This document shows, in pieces, positions 19,890-32,305 of a stretch of DNA of 64,000 bases; position 1 is the stretch's first letter, and each line of letters starts with the position of its first letter. The notes below the pieces were generated by a model. That model saw only the letters and a program-made list of their open reading frames with translations, was not told the DNA's origin and made no database searches. The DNA comes from Ichthyophis bannanicus (lineage: Eukaryota > Chordata > Amphibia > Gymnophiona > Ichthyophiidae), in NCBI GenBank assembly GCA_033557465.1, contig CM066034.1:415998159-416062158 (forward strand), written 5' to 3'. A program made the position numbers and the translations under genes.

Positions 19890-20318
19890 TTCAAAATGTG
19901 CTTATATATCTAGAGGAATGGTAAGGGGTATAGGTATAGGGTATAGGAAGAGATAAGAGAGGAAAGGAAGTGAGGAGCAGCTGAATGAATGTATTTATAG
20001 GTCAGTAGTGGAAGTTTGAACTGGATGCGAAAATGGATAGGAGCCAATGAAGCGACTTGAAAAGAGGGATGAGATGAGCATAGCACCACTGGTGGAAGAT
20101 TAGCTGTGCAGCTGAGTTTTGAACTGAATGAAGTGAGGAAAGATGATCCAGAGGAAGACCAACAAAGAGGAGGTTGCAGTAGTCTAGATGGGAGGTGACA
20201 AAAGAATGGATAAAGGTATTAGTAGTGTGTTTGCAAAGGAAGGGACAAATTTTGCCAATGTTGTAAAGAAAGAAGCAACAGGTTTTAGTTATCTGTTGCA
20301 TGTGGCGAATGAGAGGGA
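19890..20318 (-). mobile_element. L2-like LINE, 3' fragment
   Basis: The minus strand encodes SFVTSHLDYCNLLFVGLP, SSLHSVQNSAAQLIF and HLIPLFKSLHWLLSIFA, the C-terminal RT segment typical of L2-type LINEs. Below 20000 the DNA matches the 3' part of the plus-strand copy at 23.6-24.2 kb (TTACCATTCCTCTAGATATA against TTACCATTTCCCTAGATATA). It seems to have been cut at its 3' side by the CR1-A insertion. Confidence 0.8.
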
Positions 20319-20740
20319 GGAGTCAAGATGACGCCTTCCTGGGGGACGTATTCCACCTTCAAGATAGAAAAGGAGCAAGGAACAGCCAACAGAAGATGGC
20401 AGAAAACTGAACAGAATTCAAAAAGTAGCTAAGAAACACACTAATTAAAGATATACAGACAAACTGAAAACCTAAGACAAGCACAGGTTACAAAACAGTC
20501 TGAGCAAACAACAGTACAGGGCAGAGACTTGCAATGAAGTTGTTCTCAGCAGAGCAGAGGACATCACAATGCTGATAGTTACATGTTGGGATGCTTCTAA
20601 AATAACTCCCATAACATCTCACCAGTAAGGTTCATAGAATGCAAAGGCCTGTGACTACATACACTGCAAACTCTGGTGGTCAGGAGCTGCAAAAACAATT
20701 GCTGGGTTGAAGGCAATATTGCTGGGTTGAAGGCAATAGG
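20319..20740. other. Unassigned; contains a 21-bp tandem duplication
   Basis: No gene is visible. GCTGGGTTGAAGGCAATA occurs twice in tandem at 20701-20738. Near 20338-20375 there is a segment (TATTCCACCTTCAAGATAG) that recurs as one arm of a hairpin at 24589-24627, marking a dispersed repeat. Confidence 0.5.
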
Positions 20741-21016
20741 GAGGAGTGGTCTAGTTGTTAGGACAAGGTACTTCAGGCCGGAGGGCCGGGGGTTCAAGTC
20801 CCACCTGGGGACAGCAATCTCAGGCTGGAGGGACTGGGATTTCTAGTCCTATAGGCACTCCTTGTGGTCTTGGGCAAGCCACTTAACCCTCCATTGCCCA
20901 TGTTCCCTGTAAGTATTAGCGTATGTGTCTCATATCCCCTCATGTTAAATGTATCCACAATTGACCACTTTGACCCAGTGAAAAGCAGGATATAAATACA
21001 GCAAAATAAATAAATA
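20741..21016 (+). mobile_element. tRNA-derived CORE-type SINE with L2-like AATA tail
   Basis: The head carries an A box (TGGTCTAGTTGTTAGGAC) and B box (GGTTCAAGTCC) of a tRNA promoter. A core follows (CTTGTGGTCTTGGGCAAGCC then ACTTAACCCTCCATTGCC), resembling the MIR/CORE-SINE core. The 3' part ends in an AAATAAATAAATA tail. RNA polymerase III would transcribe it and a LINE would copy it in trans. It is not a functional tRNA gene because the body cannot form the cloverleaf. Confidence 0.88.
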
Positions 21017-22363
21017 TTCCTATTGGTTCATATGGGATAAAGAAGTCCCTCAATTAGTGCAGTCCATTATGATACAATAATTTACAGATTAAAAATAAGA
21101 TTTTAAATTAATGGATAATAAATCTGCTTAAAGTCATGGCACTCAGATGTTTTACATCACAGAAAATACATATAACGTTAAATTGATTTCTTATCCCTTT
21201 AATGCTATACAATTGTCAAGGTTACATTAAACCAAGTAAAGAAAGAAAGGGGTAGAAACTTGATTGCAGCAATGTATTCTGATCTATAATCCAGAACTAC
21301 CTCTAAACCTTTCAACAGTGGCTGCTGGAATAGGAATATAACCCAGGCCTTACGTTTGTCAACAGCACCATCAATGGATTGAATAATGCAATGGTAATAG
21401 TGAGTGTACTTCCTATTTTGCATGTTCCACATCTACCAATTGCCATATAGATCAAAGATATTTTAACACCTACAACAGTGTCATTTTGAAAAAGCTTCTT
21501 AGAATGCATTAGTACCACAATTAAGACCATTAAATCAATCCCTGAGAACCATAACCAGTTCATAAAAGCTATTCAAAAATTCACAAGGAAAAACAACCCA
21601 CAAAGTTGGCCTATATGAAGGCTCTAAAAGAAAGAATGAAATAGAGTCCTTGTGCACAAATTCCATCAATTTAGGAGGTTAGTTCATTTCTGGACTTCAG
21701 AAAAACAGGAAGAAATCCTGGCAACCTTTGATAAAGCCAACTGATGATGCATAGCAACAGAAATGCACAGTGAATAAAATGCAAAATAAGCAATGACCTG
21801 TGAAAAGTAAATCAATGTCATAATGTCACTATAAATCAAATCACCCATCATATGCTTCTGAACAGAAAAATCCCTCAAATCTAAAGCAAACAAAAGGTAA
21901 ACTAGAAATGCCCAAGAAGCCTTTTAACCTAGACATCATATGATGGCAATTATGACCCTAAAAGTATCAAGACTGCATTGAGCGTACAAAGAAGGCAATG
22001 GGAAAACCTGTTTGGTGGGACCATTATTAAAACTCAAACTTCAATGGGCATGGAAAGGCTGGATGTTTTAGAAAAAGGCTTTTTTGGTTTTGGCATCTGT
22101 GTATTTTTTCATCTATATATTTATAGAGAATTGATAATATGCCTCACTGTAACTGCCAGAGACAAGCAAAACCAATTTAAGAACATTATCATGATCCCTA
22201 CACAACTCTCTATATAACAATGGTTTGGAAGTGAGGTTCATCACTGTCATGGTGTGCGCAAAACGAACCCATTTGGAGAAATTTCACCCAAGACTACTAG
22301 ATCAAAAGCCTCAAAATATTTATTTATTTAAATACTTTTAGACCACAAATCTCTAAAGTCTAG
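21017..22363. other. No recognised feature (1.3 kb)
   Basis: AT-rich DNA without domain-bearing frames, terminal repeats or simple arrays. Short frames on either strand have no recognisable motif. Confidence 0.6.
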
Positions 22364-22540
22364 GGGCCCGATATTCCAAAGACATTTATACGGTTTATAG
22401 TTCAGTAAATCGTGTAAATGCCTTAAATCGGCTTGCAATGAATACATCGGGATATTCAACAACACTTACATGGTTAGTGCCATTGAATATCCCCTTCAAA
22501 CTCCTCTGTGTGCCCTTATTAATTGTGGATCAATACATAC
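22364..22540 (-). mobile_element. Fragment of the GGGCCCGATATTC MITE family
   Basis: It starts GGGCCCGATATTCCAAAG and then follows the reverse complement of the right end of the 8997-9499 copy, including TTACA(C/T)GGTTTA and ATGGTTAGTGCCATTGAATA. It stops about 175 bases in, so the far terminus is missing. Confidence 0.75.
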
Positions 22541-22633
22541 TTAGTAAACATGCCCCTTACTGTAAGAATCTTAAGTAGTAGTGGAGCTGGTTGGTCAGAA
22601 TTTTTACATATTCTGGACCTGCTTGAAATTGGT

Positions 22634-22870
22634 ATTTATTTATTTATTTATTTAGCATTTCGCTCACTCTTTTCCAGTAGTAACTCAAGATGAGTTACAA
22701 TCACACTAGATAGTTCCATGTCTCCAGGGGTCTCCCAATCTAAATCTGTACCTGAGACAATGGGGTGTTAAGTGAGTTACTTAAGGCCACAAGGAGTGTT
22801 GGTGGGATTTGAACCCTGGTTTATTTGGTCACCTGACTGCTGTTGTAAACACCAGGCTACTCCTTCTCTC
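22634..22870 (-). mobile_element. tRNA-derived CORE-type SINE with AATA tail
   Basis: On the minus strand an A box-like AGTAGCCTGGTGTTTAC, a B box GGTTCAAATCCCACC and the core (ACTCCTTGTGGCCTTAAGTA, ACTCACTTAACACCCCATTG) precede a tail (AAATAAATAAATAAATA) at 22634-22652. Same family as 20741-21016. Confidence 0.88.
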
Positions 22871-23621
22871 TGAAAGGACTTAAAAATTCAGGTAAAAGAT
22901 GTGGGTGGAGAACATGGAAATTTGTTCAGTTATTCTGTAAATAGAATTGTTGGACATTAAGAAGCTTGTCTGTGATGTTTGAAGTGGAACTTAAGTTTGC
23001 GTTTAGCTAAAGTTACAGGATGTCCCCAATTTTCGGGGATTGTCCCCGACTTCTGACTACTGTCCTGACTTTCAACTTCTTGGCGACCTCCTATCCCTGA
23101 TTCCAGCAATGGGGACAAGAGTACCAATTTTGGGGGAGGTGGTGGCTAGCATGTGCATGCCCAAAGCCTGCCATGTCCCACCTCCTCCGACAGGAAGCTT
23201 TTGTAGAGGGAGTGGGACGCTGAATATCTTGTGTACGCACATGTGCAAAGGTCTTGTGTCCTGTGCACTGGTCTTTAAAGCAGGAGGGCAGCTGAGGAGA
23301 AAGGATGGAGGTAGCAGCACTGGCACCAACAATTGATAAGGGGAGGGAGCAGGTCCAGCAAGATGATGGCAAGAAATGCTTGGCATGGTCTGAAGGGGAA
23401 GGGGAGATAAGGAATATGAGGGAAGAAGAGATGCTGGATGCTTGGAAACGAGGGCTAGGAAGGGGAAGGAGAGATGCTGAATGCCTGGGAGGAACAAGCA
23501 AGGGAAGTGGGGATGCTGCACACCTGGTGCTGCATAGTGATGTGGAAGGGATACTTTGCACATGGGAGGGGTGGGGTGGGGTGGGAGGGGAGGAAGTGCT
23601 ATACAAATGATTAGTAGTAGT
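22871..23621. other. Low-complexity region ending in a TAG-repeat LINE tail
   Basis: About 23290-23600 is purine-rich with loosely repeated AGATGCTGxATGCxTGG units, giving spurious Pro/Ser-rich frames on the minus strand. A segment near 23140-23270 resembles 44855-44985. At 23590-23621, GCTATACAAATGATTAGTAG and TAG repeats match the 3' tail of the L2-like copy that follows, so a bare LINE tail sits here. Confidence 0.55.
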
Positions 23622-24183
23622 AGTAGTTCAAAACTCAACTGCGTAACTAATCTTCGGCCAACATCGATATGCTCATATAACCCCTCTTCTCAAGTCACTT
23701 CATTGGCTCCCTATCCATTTCCGTATCCAGTTCAAACTTCTCCTACTGACCTATAAGTGCACTCATTCTGCTGCACTCACTATCTTTCCTCTCTTATCTC
23801 TCCCTACACCCCTCCTTGGGAACTCTGCTCTTCTGGCGGATCACTTCTGTCTGCGCCCTTCTCTTCCACTGTCAACTCCAGACTTTGATCCTTCTGCCTT
23901 GCTGCTCCTTATGCTTGGAACAAACTACCTGAGTCTGTGTGTCAGGCTTCATCTCTGGCCCTTTTCAGATCCATGCTGAAAACTCACCAAGGCCACTTTT
24001 GGATACTGATCCGCATATTGTATGTGTTTCCTTACCATTTCCCTAGATATATCCTTGTCCTCAGCTGTTGTGTTGTCTGGGCTAGAATGTAAGCTCTGAT
24101 GAGCAAGGGCAGTCTTCTACAAGTGTCTGTACAGCACTGCATATAACTTGTAGCATTATACAAATGATCAGTAGTAGTAGTAT
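23622..24183 (+). mobile_element. L2-like LINE, 5'-truncated 3' end with TAG repeats
   Basis: The plus strand encodes PLLKSLHWLPIHFRIQFKLL and, with frame changes, the L2-type C-terminus (LGTNYLSLCV, from a WNSLP-like block). The 3' UTR ends TACAAATGATCAGTAGTAGT. It is the same LINE family as 19890-20318. Confidence 0.82.
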
Positions 24184-24189
24184 TAATTT

Positions 24190-25356
24190 CTATGCTCATC
24201 TACCAAAGGTGGAAGAATCACAGCTGGGCAGACTGGATGCATCATATTGGTCTTTTTCTTCTGTCCTTTATTATGAAGTACATATTCAAAAGGTCTCAGC
24301 GTTAAACTTAAGGAGTTAGGAGGTATATTCACAATAGGACGTCCACCCCCCTGTACAGCCAGGCAGAATCAGGCCATGCAAATTTAGACCTGATTCTGAT
24401 CCCGCGGGGTCAGAATTGGGTCTAGCACCTGTATGTGCAGACCAGGACACCATTCTGCCCAGATGTACTTCCCGGTGACTACCTAGCTAACTCAGCTGGG
24501 CTCGTAAATGGAGCCACAGTGCCATGGCGTCCCATCATCATGGCATCATAGCTCCATTCATGAGCCGCTGTGGTCCCCCGTCTTTCAGGGGGGACTTATT
24601 CCACCTTCAAGATGGAATAAATCCCCCATCTAACCTGAAGGCCCTGGACAAATAGGGCCGACCTCGGAATTGGCTGTATACATCTAGGGTCAAGGGCCGC
24701 CCACATCATGCCCTAGCTCTGCCTCCAGCCCCCTCCCACCACCATCTAGGCCTCCCTGTACAAACCCGCTGTTCGTATGGGGAGGCTAGTGAAGGGGACT
24801 ACAGGCGGACGAATAGTTGTGTTGGCTGTCCCTATGAGCTATTCGTGGGACAGAATGACCACCAAGATGCATAACTCTGCATACATTAAAATGTGCCCTT
24901 ACTGAGCTCCTAACTTTAGGTGCCCATTTTTAATAGTCAAAATTTAAGTTCTTAAAATGTAGGTGGTGCCAGTTCTGGGGATGTAAGTTAGGTGTTCAGT
25001 TGGTCACAGTCTATGGCTAGCAGCCAGAATTTATTTTTAGCAATGTGTACAAAACTAACTGGACAGACTGGATTAATCAGTTGGACTTTCTGTTATCATC
25101 AGTGTTTCTATGTAGGGTAGGAAGGCAGCTGGTCTTGGTGATATACTTCTTGAAGAGATCAATCCATTTGTATTTCAAGCCCAAAAGTTCTTTTTATGTC
25201 TATACAACTCATACATGAAGAAAGGAGCTCAAAGTGGGGTACTGGGGTCCCCTGGAGAAAAGTTCAGAAATATGGAGAGTGAGAACAGCTTAGAAACATA
25301 GAAACATGACAGCAGAAAAAGATCACATGGCCTGTCTAGACCGCCTGGCCAGAATG
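24190..25356. other. Mixed repeat debris: LINE tails and a possible MITE
   Basis: Near 24215-24275 (GCAGACTGGATGCATCATAT) and 25045-25118 (GACAGACTGGATTAATCAGT, then TTTCTATG) are CR1-A-type 3' tails on the plus strand. A minus-strand CR1-A tail (AGAAACATAGAAACATGACA) is at 25292-25350. Between 24310 and 24925, rough inverted ends (TTAAGGAGTTAGGAGG and CTCCTAACTTTAGG) suggest a degraded MITE. A clean hairpin lies at 24589-24627 (GGGGGACTTATTCCA with TGGAATAAATCCCCC). No gene is seen. Confidence 0.5.
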
Positions 25357-25380
25357 AACAAATGGATGATGAAATGCTCA

Positions 25381-27814
25381 AAGAAATCAAGGAAGCCAAC
25401 AAAAGTTACAGCGCAGTAATAATAATAGGTGATTTCAATTAACCCGGTATCGACTGGGTCAGTGTCACGTCAGGACATGCTAGGGAGATAAAGTTCCTAG
25501 ATGAAATAAATGACTGCTTCTTGGAGCAGCTGGTTCATGAACCGACCAGAGGGGAAGCCATATTAGACCTAGTCCTTAGTGGAACACCAGATCTAGTGCA
25601 AGAGATAAGGGTGTTGGGGCCACTTGGCAATAGTGATCATAGCATGATCGCCTTTGATTTAATTAGTGGAGGAGGAATAGTAAGGAAATCCACAGTACTA
25701 CCTTTTAACTTTCGAAATGGAGACTATGATAAAATGAGAAAAATAGTTAAGAAAAAGCTAAAAGGAGCAGTTGCAAAGGTTAAAGACTTGCATCAAGCTT
25801 GGGTGTTGTTGAAAAATACTATCTTGGAAGCCCAGGCCAGCTGTATTCCACGATTTAAGAAAAGTGGAAGGAAGTCCAAAAAACTGCCAGCATGGTTTAA
25901 AGGTGAGGTCAGAGAGGCATCTTTCAGGAAATGGAAAAAAGAGCCAAACGACGAAACCTGGAAACAGCACAAGCACTGGCAAGTCAAATGCAAGGCATTG
26001 ATAAGGCAGGCAAAGGGAGAATTTGAGAAGAAGCTTGCTGTGGAAGCAAAAACGCGAAATAAAGACTTTTTCAAGTACATTCATAGCAAAAAACCTGTGA
26101 GAGAGTCAGTTGGTCCATTAGATAATAGAGGGGTTAAAGAGGTACTAAGAGGCGACAAGGCGATAGTGGAGAGACTGAATGAATTCTTTGCTTCGGTCTT
26201 TACTGAGGAAGATGTAGGGATGTTACCCATGACTGAAGTGGTATTTAAAGGTGCGGAAGAATTGAAGGAAATATTGATACATTGGGAAGATGTATTACAA
26301 CTATTAGATAAAATGAAGAGTAGCAAATCACCTGGGCCGGATGGTATACATCCAAGGTTGTTGAAGGAACTGAAATATGAGATTGCAGACCTGCTATTAC
26401 TAATCTGTGAACTATCATTAAAATCATCTCTAATACCTGAAGATTTGAGGATCGCCAATGTAACACCAATTTTTAAAAAGGGTTCCAGTGGTGATCCGGG
26501 AAACTACAGACCAGTGAGCCTGAGGTCAGTACTGGGAAAAATGGTAGAAACCATCATAAAGAATAAAATTACTCAGCATGTAGATAGTCATGGCCTAATG
26601 GGAGACAGCCAATATGGCTTTAGACAAGGAAGATCTTGTCTTACTAATCTGTTATGTTTTTTTGAAGATGTGAATAAGCAGGTGGACAAAGGTGAGTCAG
26701 TTGATAAAGTGTATCTGGACTTTCAGAAAGCCTTTGACAAGGTCCCTCATCAGAGACTTTTGGCAAAACTAAAGAGTCATGGGATAGGAGGCAGTGTACT
26801 ACTGTTGATCAGGAACTGGTTAAAAGATAGAAAGCAGAGGGTAGGGCTAAATGGCCAGTTTTCCCAATGGAGAAAGGTGAATAGTGGAGTAATACCCCCA
26901 GGGATCTGTGCTTGGTCTGCTGCTTTTTGACATATTCATAAATGACCTGGAAAGTGGAATAACGAGTGAGGTTATCAAATTTGCAGATGACACAAAACTA
27001 TTTAAAGTTGTTAAAACCCAAGAGGATTGTAGAAATTTGCAAGAGGATCTTGATAAATTGGAAGACTGGGCATCAAAATGGCAGATGAAATTTAATGTGG
27101 ACAAGTGCAAAGTTATGCACCTAGGGAAGAACAACCCAAACTATGGTTACACGATGCAAGGTTCCACATTAGGAACCACCACCTAGGAAAAAGATTTAGG
27201 CGTCATTGTGGATACCATGTTAAAACCCTCGGCCCAGTGTGCACCGGCAGCCAAGAGAGCAAATAGAATGCTAGGTATCATAAGGAAAGGAATGGAAAAT
27301 AAAACAAAAGATATTATAATGCCTCTATATCGTTCCATGGTGAGACCGCACCTTGAATATTGTGTGCAATTCTGGTCTCCGTATCTTAAAAAGGATATAG
27401 CGATATTAGAAAAGGTTCAGAGAAGAGCCACCAAAATGGTAAAGGGGATGGACGGATTCTCCTATGAAGAAAGGCTAAAAAGGTTAGGGCTCTAACCTGG
27501 AAAAGAGACGGCTGAGGGGAGATATGAGAGAAGTCTATAAATTAATGAACAGAGTGGAACGGGTAAACGTGGATCGATTGTTTACGTTATCAGAATATAG
27601 AAAGACTAGGGGACATGCAATGAAGCTACAGGGTAAACTATTTAAGACTAATAAAAGAAAATATGTTTTCACTCAACGTGTAATCAAACTCTGGAATTTG
27701 TTACCGGAGGATGTAGTAAAGGCTGTTAGTGTAGCTGGGTTTCAAAAAGGTTTGGACAGGTTCCTGAAGGAAAGGTCTATAAACCATTATAGCAAGCCAC
27801 TTAACCCTCCATAG
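25381..27814 (+). pseudogene. CR1-B ORF2: partial endonuclease plus reverse transcriptase
   Basis: The 469-codon frame from 25521 starts after VIIIGDFN (whose Asn is followed by a stop at 25440) and contains RGEAILDLVLSGTP and LGNSDHSMIAFDLI of the endonuclease. RT blocks follow: [60 protein letters not shown] and VYLDFQKAFDKVPHQRLLAK. A shift at about 26905 breaks the GVPQGS block (reads GVIPPGICAW), and the next frame resumes LLFDIFINDL then IKFADDTKLFKV with the FADD box. Stops near 27184 and 27495 precede the last piece ([20 protein letters not shown]). Confidence 0.93.
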
Positions 27815-27950
27815 CCCATGTTCCCTGTAAAATAGTTATCTCCAAGTTATAATGCCCTGTTCAATGTAATTTCAGTTGTTCAATGTAAACCGCACTGATG
27901 CAGAATAGCGCGGTATATAAGAGAATGTAAATAAATAAATTAATAAATTA
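27791..27950 (+). mobile_element. Truncated SINE/L2-like tail inserted in the CR1-B 3' UTR
   Basis: Between the CR1-B bases ATAAACCATTAT and ATTATTAAGAAG lies GCAAGCCACTTAACCCTCCA (SINE core), then a tail with TGTAAACCGC, GAATAGCGCGGTATATAAGA and AATAAATAAAT. Comparison with 1915-1955 shows the uninterrupted CR1-B site, and ATTAT is the likely duplication. The tail resembles that of the L2-like LINE at 37655-38385. Confidence 0.8.
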
Positions 27951-28135
27951 ATTATTAAGAAGGGACCCAGGATATCAATGCTTGATCGAGTACAAGCATT
28001 GTGCAACCTGTGTCTTTTGGGGAAACTGCTAGGTACATATGACCTAGATTGGCCACTATTGGAAACAGGATACTGGGCTTGATGCACCTTGGTCTGACCC
28101 AGTATGGCATATCTTATGTTCTTATGTTATGTACT

Positions 28136-28759
28136 TAATTTATTGACTGGCTCTTTTAGCAAGTAAACATCTGTGCAAAAAGTATTTAGCTTTTGTGTGA
28201 AACTCTAGCATATCCAGAGTAGGTGTTCTGCAGTCCATAGAAACCAGCTGCCGTTGCTGCTGATGTATGCAACCCCTCACCCTGCGAGGTTATGAGGACA
28301 CATTCATTCAATCCATAGCATTTTGTTGAATTAAGGACACCAGACAGTGCTAATATATGTTTATGTATATATATTTATGGGGGATGGGACTGACTGCCTT
28401 CAATTAACAGCATAAACTGTGTGGTAGCCTATATGAAAGAACATCAAAGAATAACTTCAGGTCACTAACTGCAGACCACTGTCCTGGGCTTGAGCTGAGT
28501 TAGCAGCTTCACACTGTTCTGATCACTGAGCAATTCAGTCCCCACTGACCTAGTAATGGAAGACTCTGCACACTCCTGTCAATCACTGGTTTATCCAGTC
28601 TCCTAGCAACCTAGAGGAGAAAAGTCCCAAATCACTGTTTCTGTCCACTGTGCTATACAGGTTTGGTCCTGAATAGGACCCTGGAGCTTTCTCACTGTCT
28701 GTTAATTCTATTCAATAAGAATTCTAGAATAAAAAAAACACCCAAGACCAAAATCGCTC
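28136..28759. other. No recognised feature
   Basis: Mixed AT-rich DNA with no long frame and no repeat boundary that I can define. Confidence 0.5.
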
Positions 28760-30823
28760 ATAAATCACTATATAAAGGTTAGACCCACAAAAAGAGCAGT
28801 AATTCAAAGTATAAAATTTTTAAATGTCAGACAGTTTATTAATAGAGAAATTATCTCTCAAGAGACAAACTTTCCTTTTTTTATAATTTTATTTCAGCAT
28901 TTCAACAACACACAAACACTTATTAACAACACTGGAACAGTTATAGCAAATCCATGGCTCCCCCTCCCACCCCCTCCCTCCCTGGTTCTCTGTGGAAGAG
29001 ACAGTTTCTTAAGGCCTTCACAGGTCAGCCCTTCATGGGTCATCAAACAGGAGACGATAAACTAAGATACAGGGCATCCAATTTGTGACACCCCTAATAG
29101 GTTACTTTTGAACGGGCAATGTATTGATCCAATAATAGCCATCTTTTAATATTTAGCTTAACTTTATCGGGATGGTGGAGTTTGCTATAGAATTTCTCGT
29201 ATTTAGAGTATTGACATACCATATTCCACCAGCTGTCCTGATTTAGCATCTGAAAGTTTTTCCAATTACCAGAATCAATTTTATGGCAATAGCTATCATA
29301 AAGTTCAGTAAGAAGGCTTTCTCACTAGACATGTCCTGACAAAACTCTAGAGATCTCAAAAAGATTACCCTCTTGGAAATCTTATCAGAGATATTTAATT
29401 TTTTTTGGATTTTATCCCATATTTTCTTCCAGAAACTCTGGATGAAGGTGCAGTCGAAAAACATATGCACACAAGTGCCTGACTCCTTCTGACAGGACCG
29501 ACATTTGCCTGTGGACGACTTGTCCCATTTGGAAAGTTTTGCAGGTATGACGAAGGCTCTGTGCAAGAAGAAGTACATTGATTGTGTGATCGCAGCTGAC
29601 CTCGAAGCCCTTGCTATGGGCCCCATAGTAACTTCCAGGAGTTAGAGTGCAACAGTTGGGATATGTCAGACTCCCACACCTTTATCAATCCCATTAAATT
29701 ATGAGGAGAGTAATCTCTAAACATTGCATAAAGCCTAGACATAGAACCCTTCCGCCCGAGTGTTTCTTTAATATTTTTAAATAACACTCCCTCAGATACC
29801 AACTCATTTATCTTTATTTTGGATGCTACTATGCTATGCCTAAGTTGCATCCATTGAAAATAGCTGGGCTCTGGAAGAGAGAACTCCTCTTTTAAGGTAT
29901 CATAAGCTTTCCACCATTTTTCTCCTACTAGATGACCTAGCGTCCATACTCCACATGCTTGCCATTTTTTCCACGCAAACGTTTGCCCTCTTATTTTGAA
30001 CTGTGGGTTCCACCACAATGGGGTCTGTCTAGAGGGCGGGTTATCTTTACCTACCAGATGTGCCAATTTTAAATAAGCATCCTGTGTAGCCAAGATCACC
30101 CTCCCCACTGCCATCCCCTCTGGGTGCTTCATTCCTAGTATTTGAGATGGGGATATGGGGCGATTACGTGGGACTCAACCTCGAGCCATATTGGCCTTTG
30201 CGCAAGACTGTCTGGGTCTAGCCACGACGCCCCTTGTTTTAGTAGAAGGGTGTGGTGGTACCACTGGAAATCGGGGAAATGAACACCGCCATTTTCTTTA
30301 GGAGCTTTAAGTTTCTTGCTGGCAATCCTCGGCTGAGAGCCATTCCATAAGAAGGTTGTAATACTTCCTTCCAAATTTGCGTACATTTTAGCCGGTAGGG
30401 TGAAAGGAAGCATACCTAGCACGTAATTAAGTTTTGGGGCCAAGGTCATTTTAATTATTTCTAGTCGCCCCACCAGGAGAGGTGGATAGGAGACCACTCT
30501 AGGGTCTTTTTATGAATCAGCAGGGATAGCTCATCTATGTTCGCTTGAATAGTACGATCAATGGAAGCTTCGTACCAGGCTCGTAAATACTTAATGCTTC
30601 CGGTCTCCCACCGAAAGGGGAATGGAGCCATTAAGTCCGAATTTGAGAACCTATTGAGTGGGAAGGCTACTGACTTGGTCCAATTAATTTTATATCCTGA
30701 AATTTTTGAATAGGCATCTATTAGAGTTAAAATTTGTGGAACCTCGGAGGGTTGAGTAAACAGGAGGAGATTGTCTGCATATGCCGAGAGCTTCACTTGT
30801 AGTTCCCCTATGCTAAAGCCCCT

Positions 30824-31089
30824 TGGGACAGAGGGTGAAGCAGTTAGGTGCACAGGTGGTATTCTCTTCAATCCTCCCTGTTGAGGGTAAAGGCCAAGGC
30901 AGAGAGGCTCGCATCCTGGAGATGAATGCTTGGCTGCGTGGATGGTGTCATCGAGAGCATTTTGTTTTCCTAGACCATGGGATGCTGTTCCAAGAGTTGC
31001 AGAGCAGAGATGGCATCCATCTGTCCAAGAAAGGTCAACGCATCTTCGGTAGTAGACTGGCTAATCTACTGAAGAGGGCTTTAAACTAG
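30824..31089 (+). pseudogene. CR1-A ORF1 C-terminal part: SGNH esterase
   Basis: The frame encodes the second half of the esterase with the intact Asp-His block SRDGIHLSKKGQRIFGSRLA and ends LLKRALN with a natural stop. The GDS and GxND blocks are lost by truncation. This copy shows the family C-terminus that the 19-kb copy has deleted. Confidence 0.88.
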
Positions 31090-32305
31090 ATTCGTTGGGG
31101 ATGGGTGAAGAAAGCCCCCAGGTAAGTTAAAGCCCCCAGGTAGGTAATACATTAAATACCTTTATGGAAATGAGTAACAGGGGTAACATATGGAAAGCAG
31201 TGTGTATTAATGTCCGTAGCATGGGAAATAAGATCCCTGAAGTTGAAGCTTTGGTGAGAGTGGCTGACTTGGATTTAGTGGCAGTTACAGAAACATGGTT
31301 CACAGAAAACCATGACTGGGATGTAACTATACCTGGCTATACTTTATTCAGAAAGGACAGGGTAGGAAGAAGGGGAGGAGGAGTGGCACTATATGTAAAA
31401 ACTACTATTAAAGCTTTGGAATTACAGAGCTTAAAAGGGAGAGAGGAGGCATTGTGGGTTAAACTAGAAAGAGGGAAAGAGAAATCTATTTGCATTGGTA
31501 TGATATACAGACCTCCCTCACAAGAGGAAGAGGTGGACAGAGAGTTAATTGAAGACATACGCAGCATTGCTAGGAAAGGGGAAGTGCTACTGATAGGAGA
31601 TTTCAATATGCCAGATGTTGATTGGCACATTCCTGCTGCAGTATCATCTAGAAGTAAGGAGATCCTGGATTCTCTACAAGGAGAACTATTCAGGCAATTG
31701 GTAACAGATCCCACACATGAAGGGGCCATACTGGACTTGGTGCTTACCAATGGTGAAAGTGTTTCTGATGTTGTAGTGGGAGATCATTTTGCATCCAGTG
31801 ATCACCAGATGGTGTGGTTCAGTATTAGGACTAGGGCTGTTAGAATCCATTCCAAGGTGAGGATCTTAGACTTTAGGAAGACTAACTTTGCGAAGATGGG
31901 CCAATACCTCAGGGAGTCGTTAGTGGGATGGGAACATCTGGGGGATGTAGAAAAACAGTGGGCAAAACTGAAAGGGGGTATTTTAAGGGCAACCAACCTT
32001 TTTGTTAAAATGGTAAATAAAGGGAAAAGGAACAGGAGACCGCTATGGTTTTCGAAGGAAGTAGCTGAAAAAGTGAAGAAAAAGAGGGAGGCCTTCATGA
32101 AATACAAGAGATCACAGAGAGAGGAAGACAGCATCTGTATTTGGAAAAACTTAGAGAAACTAGCAAAGTAGTCAGGAAGGCAAAGATTCAAAAGGAGGAG
32201 GAAATAGCCAATGCAATAAAATGGGGGGATAAGACATTTTTCAGATATATTAGTGAGAAGATGAAGGGCAAAAGTGGTATTGTCAGACTCAAGTGTGCAT
32301 GGGGG

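Larger units (their letters stand above)
25357..28135 (+). mobile_element. CR1-B LINE, 5'-truncated, with intact 3' tail
   Basis: The copy begins inside the endonuclease domain and runs through the RT, C-terminal domain and 3' UTR to the TTATGTTC octamer tail at 28112-28135. The 3' UTR (CTGGGCTTGATGCACCTTGG, GACCTAGATTGGCCACTATT) matches fragments at 1763, 44402 and 54892. This defines CR1-B as distinct from CR1-A, which has a TTTCTATG tail. A truncated SINE or LINE tail sits in the 3' UTR at 27791-27950. Confidence 0.92.

Noticed and set aside
20741..20815. Possible tRNA gene from A and B boxes
   Set aside because: The boxes belong to a SINE head. No cloverleaf can be drawn, and core and tail follow directly.
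23072..23638. 188-codon minus-strand Pro/Ser/Leu frame
   Set aside because: Antisense of purine-rich low-complexity DNA, no domain.
24310..24925. MITE with TTAAGGAGTTAGGAGG ends
   Set aside because: The inverted ends match poorly and no TSD is seen, so it is noted only within a mixed region.
25758..26469. Several minus-strand frames of 74-125 codons
   Set aside because: Shadows of the CR1-B ORF2.
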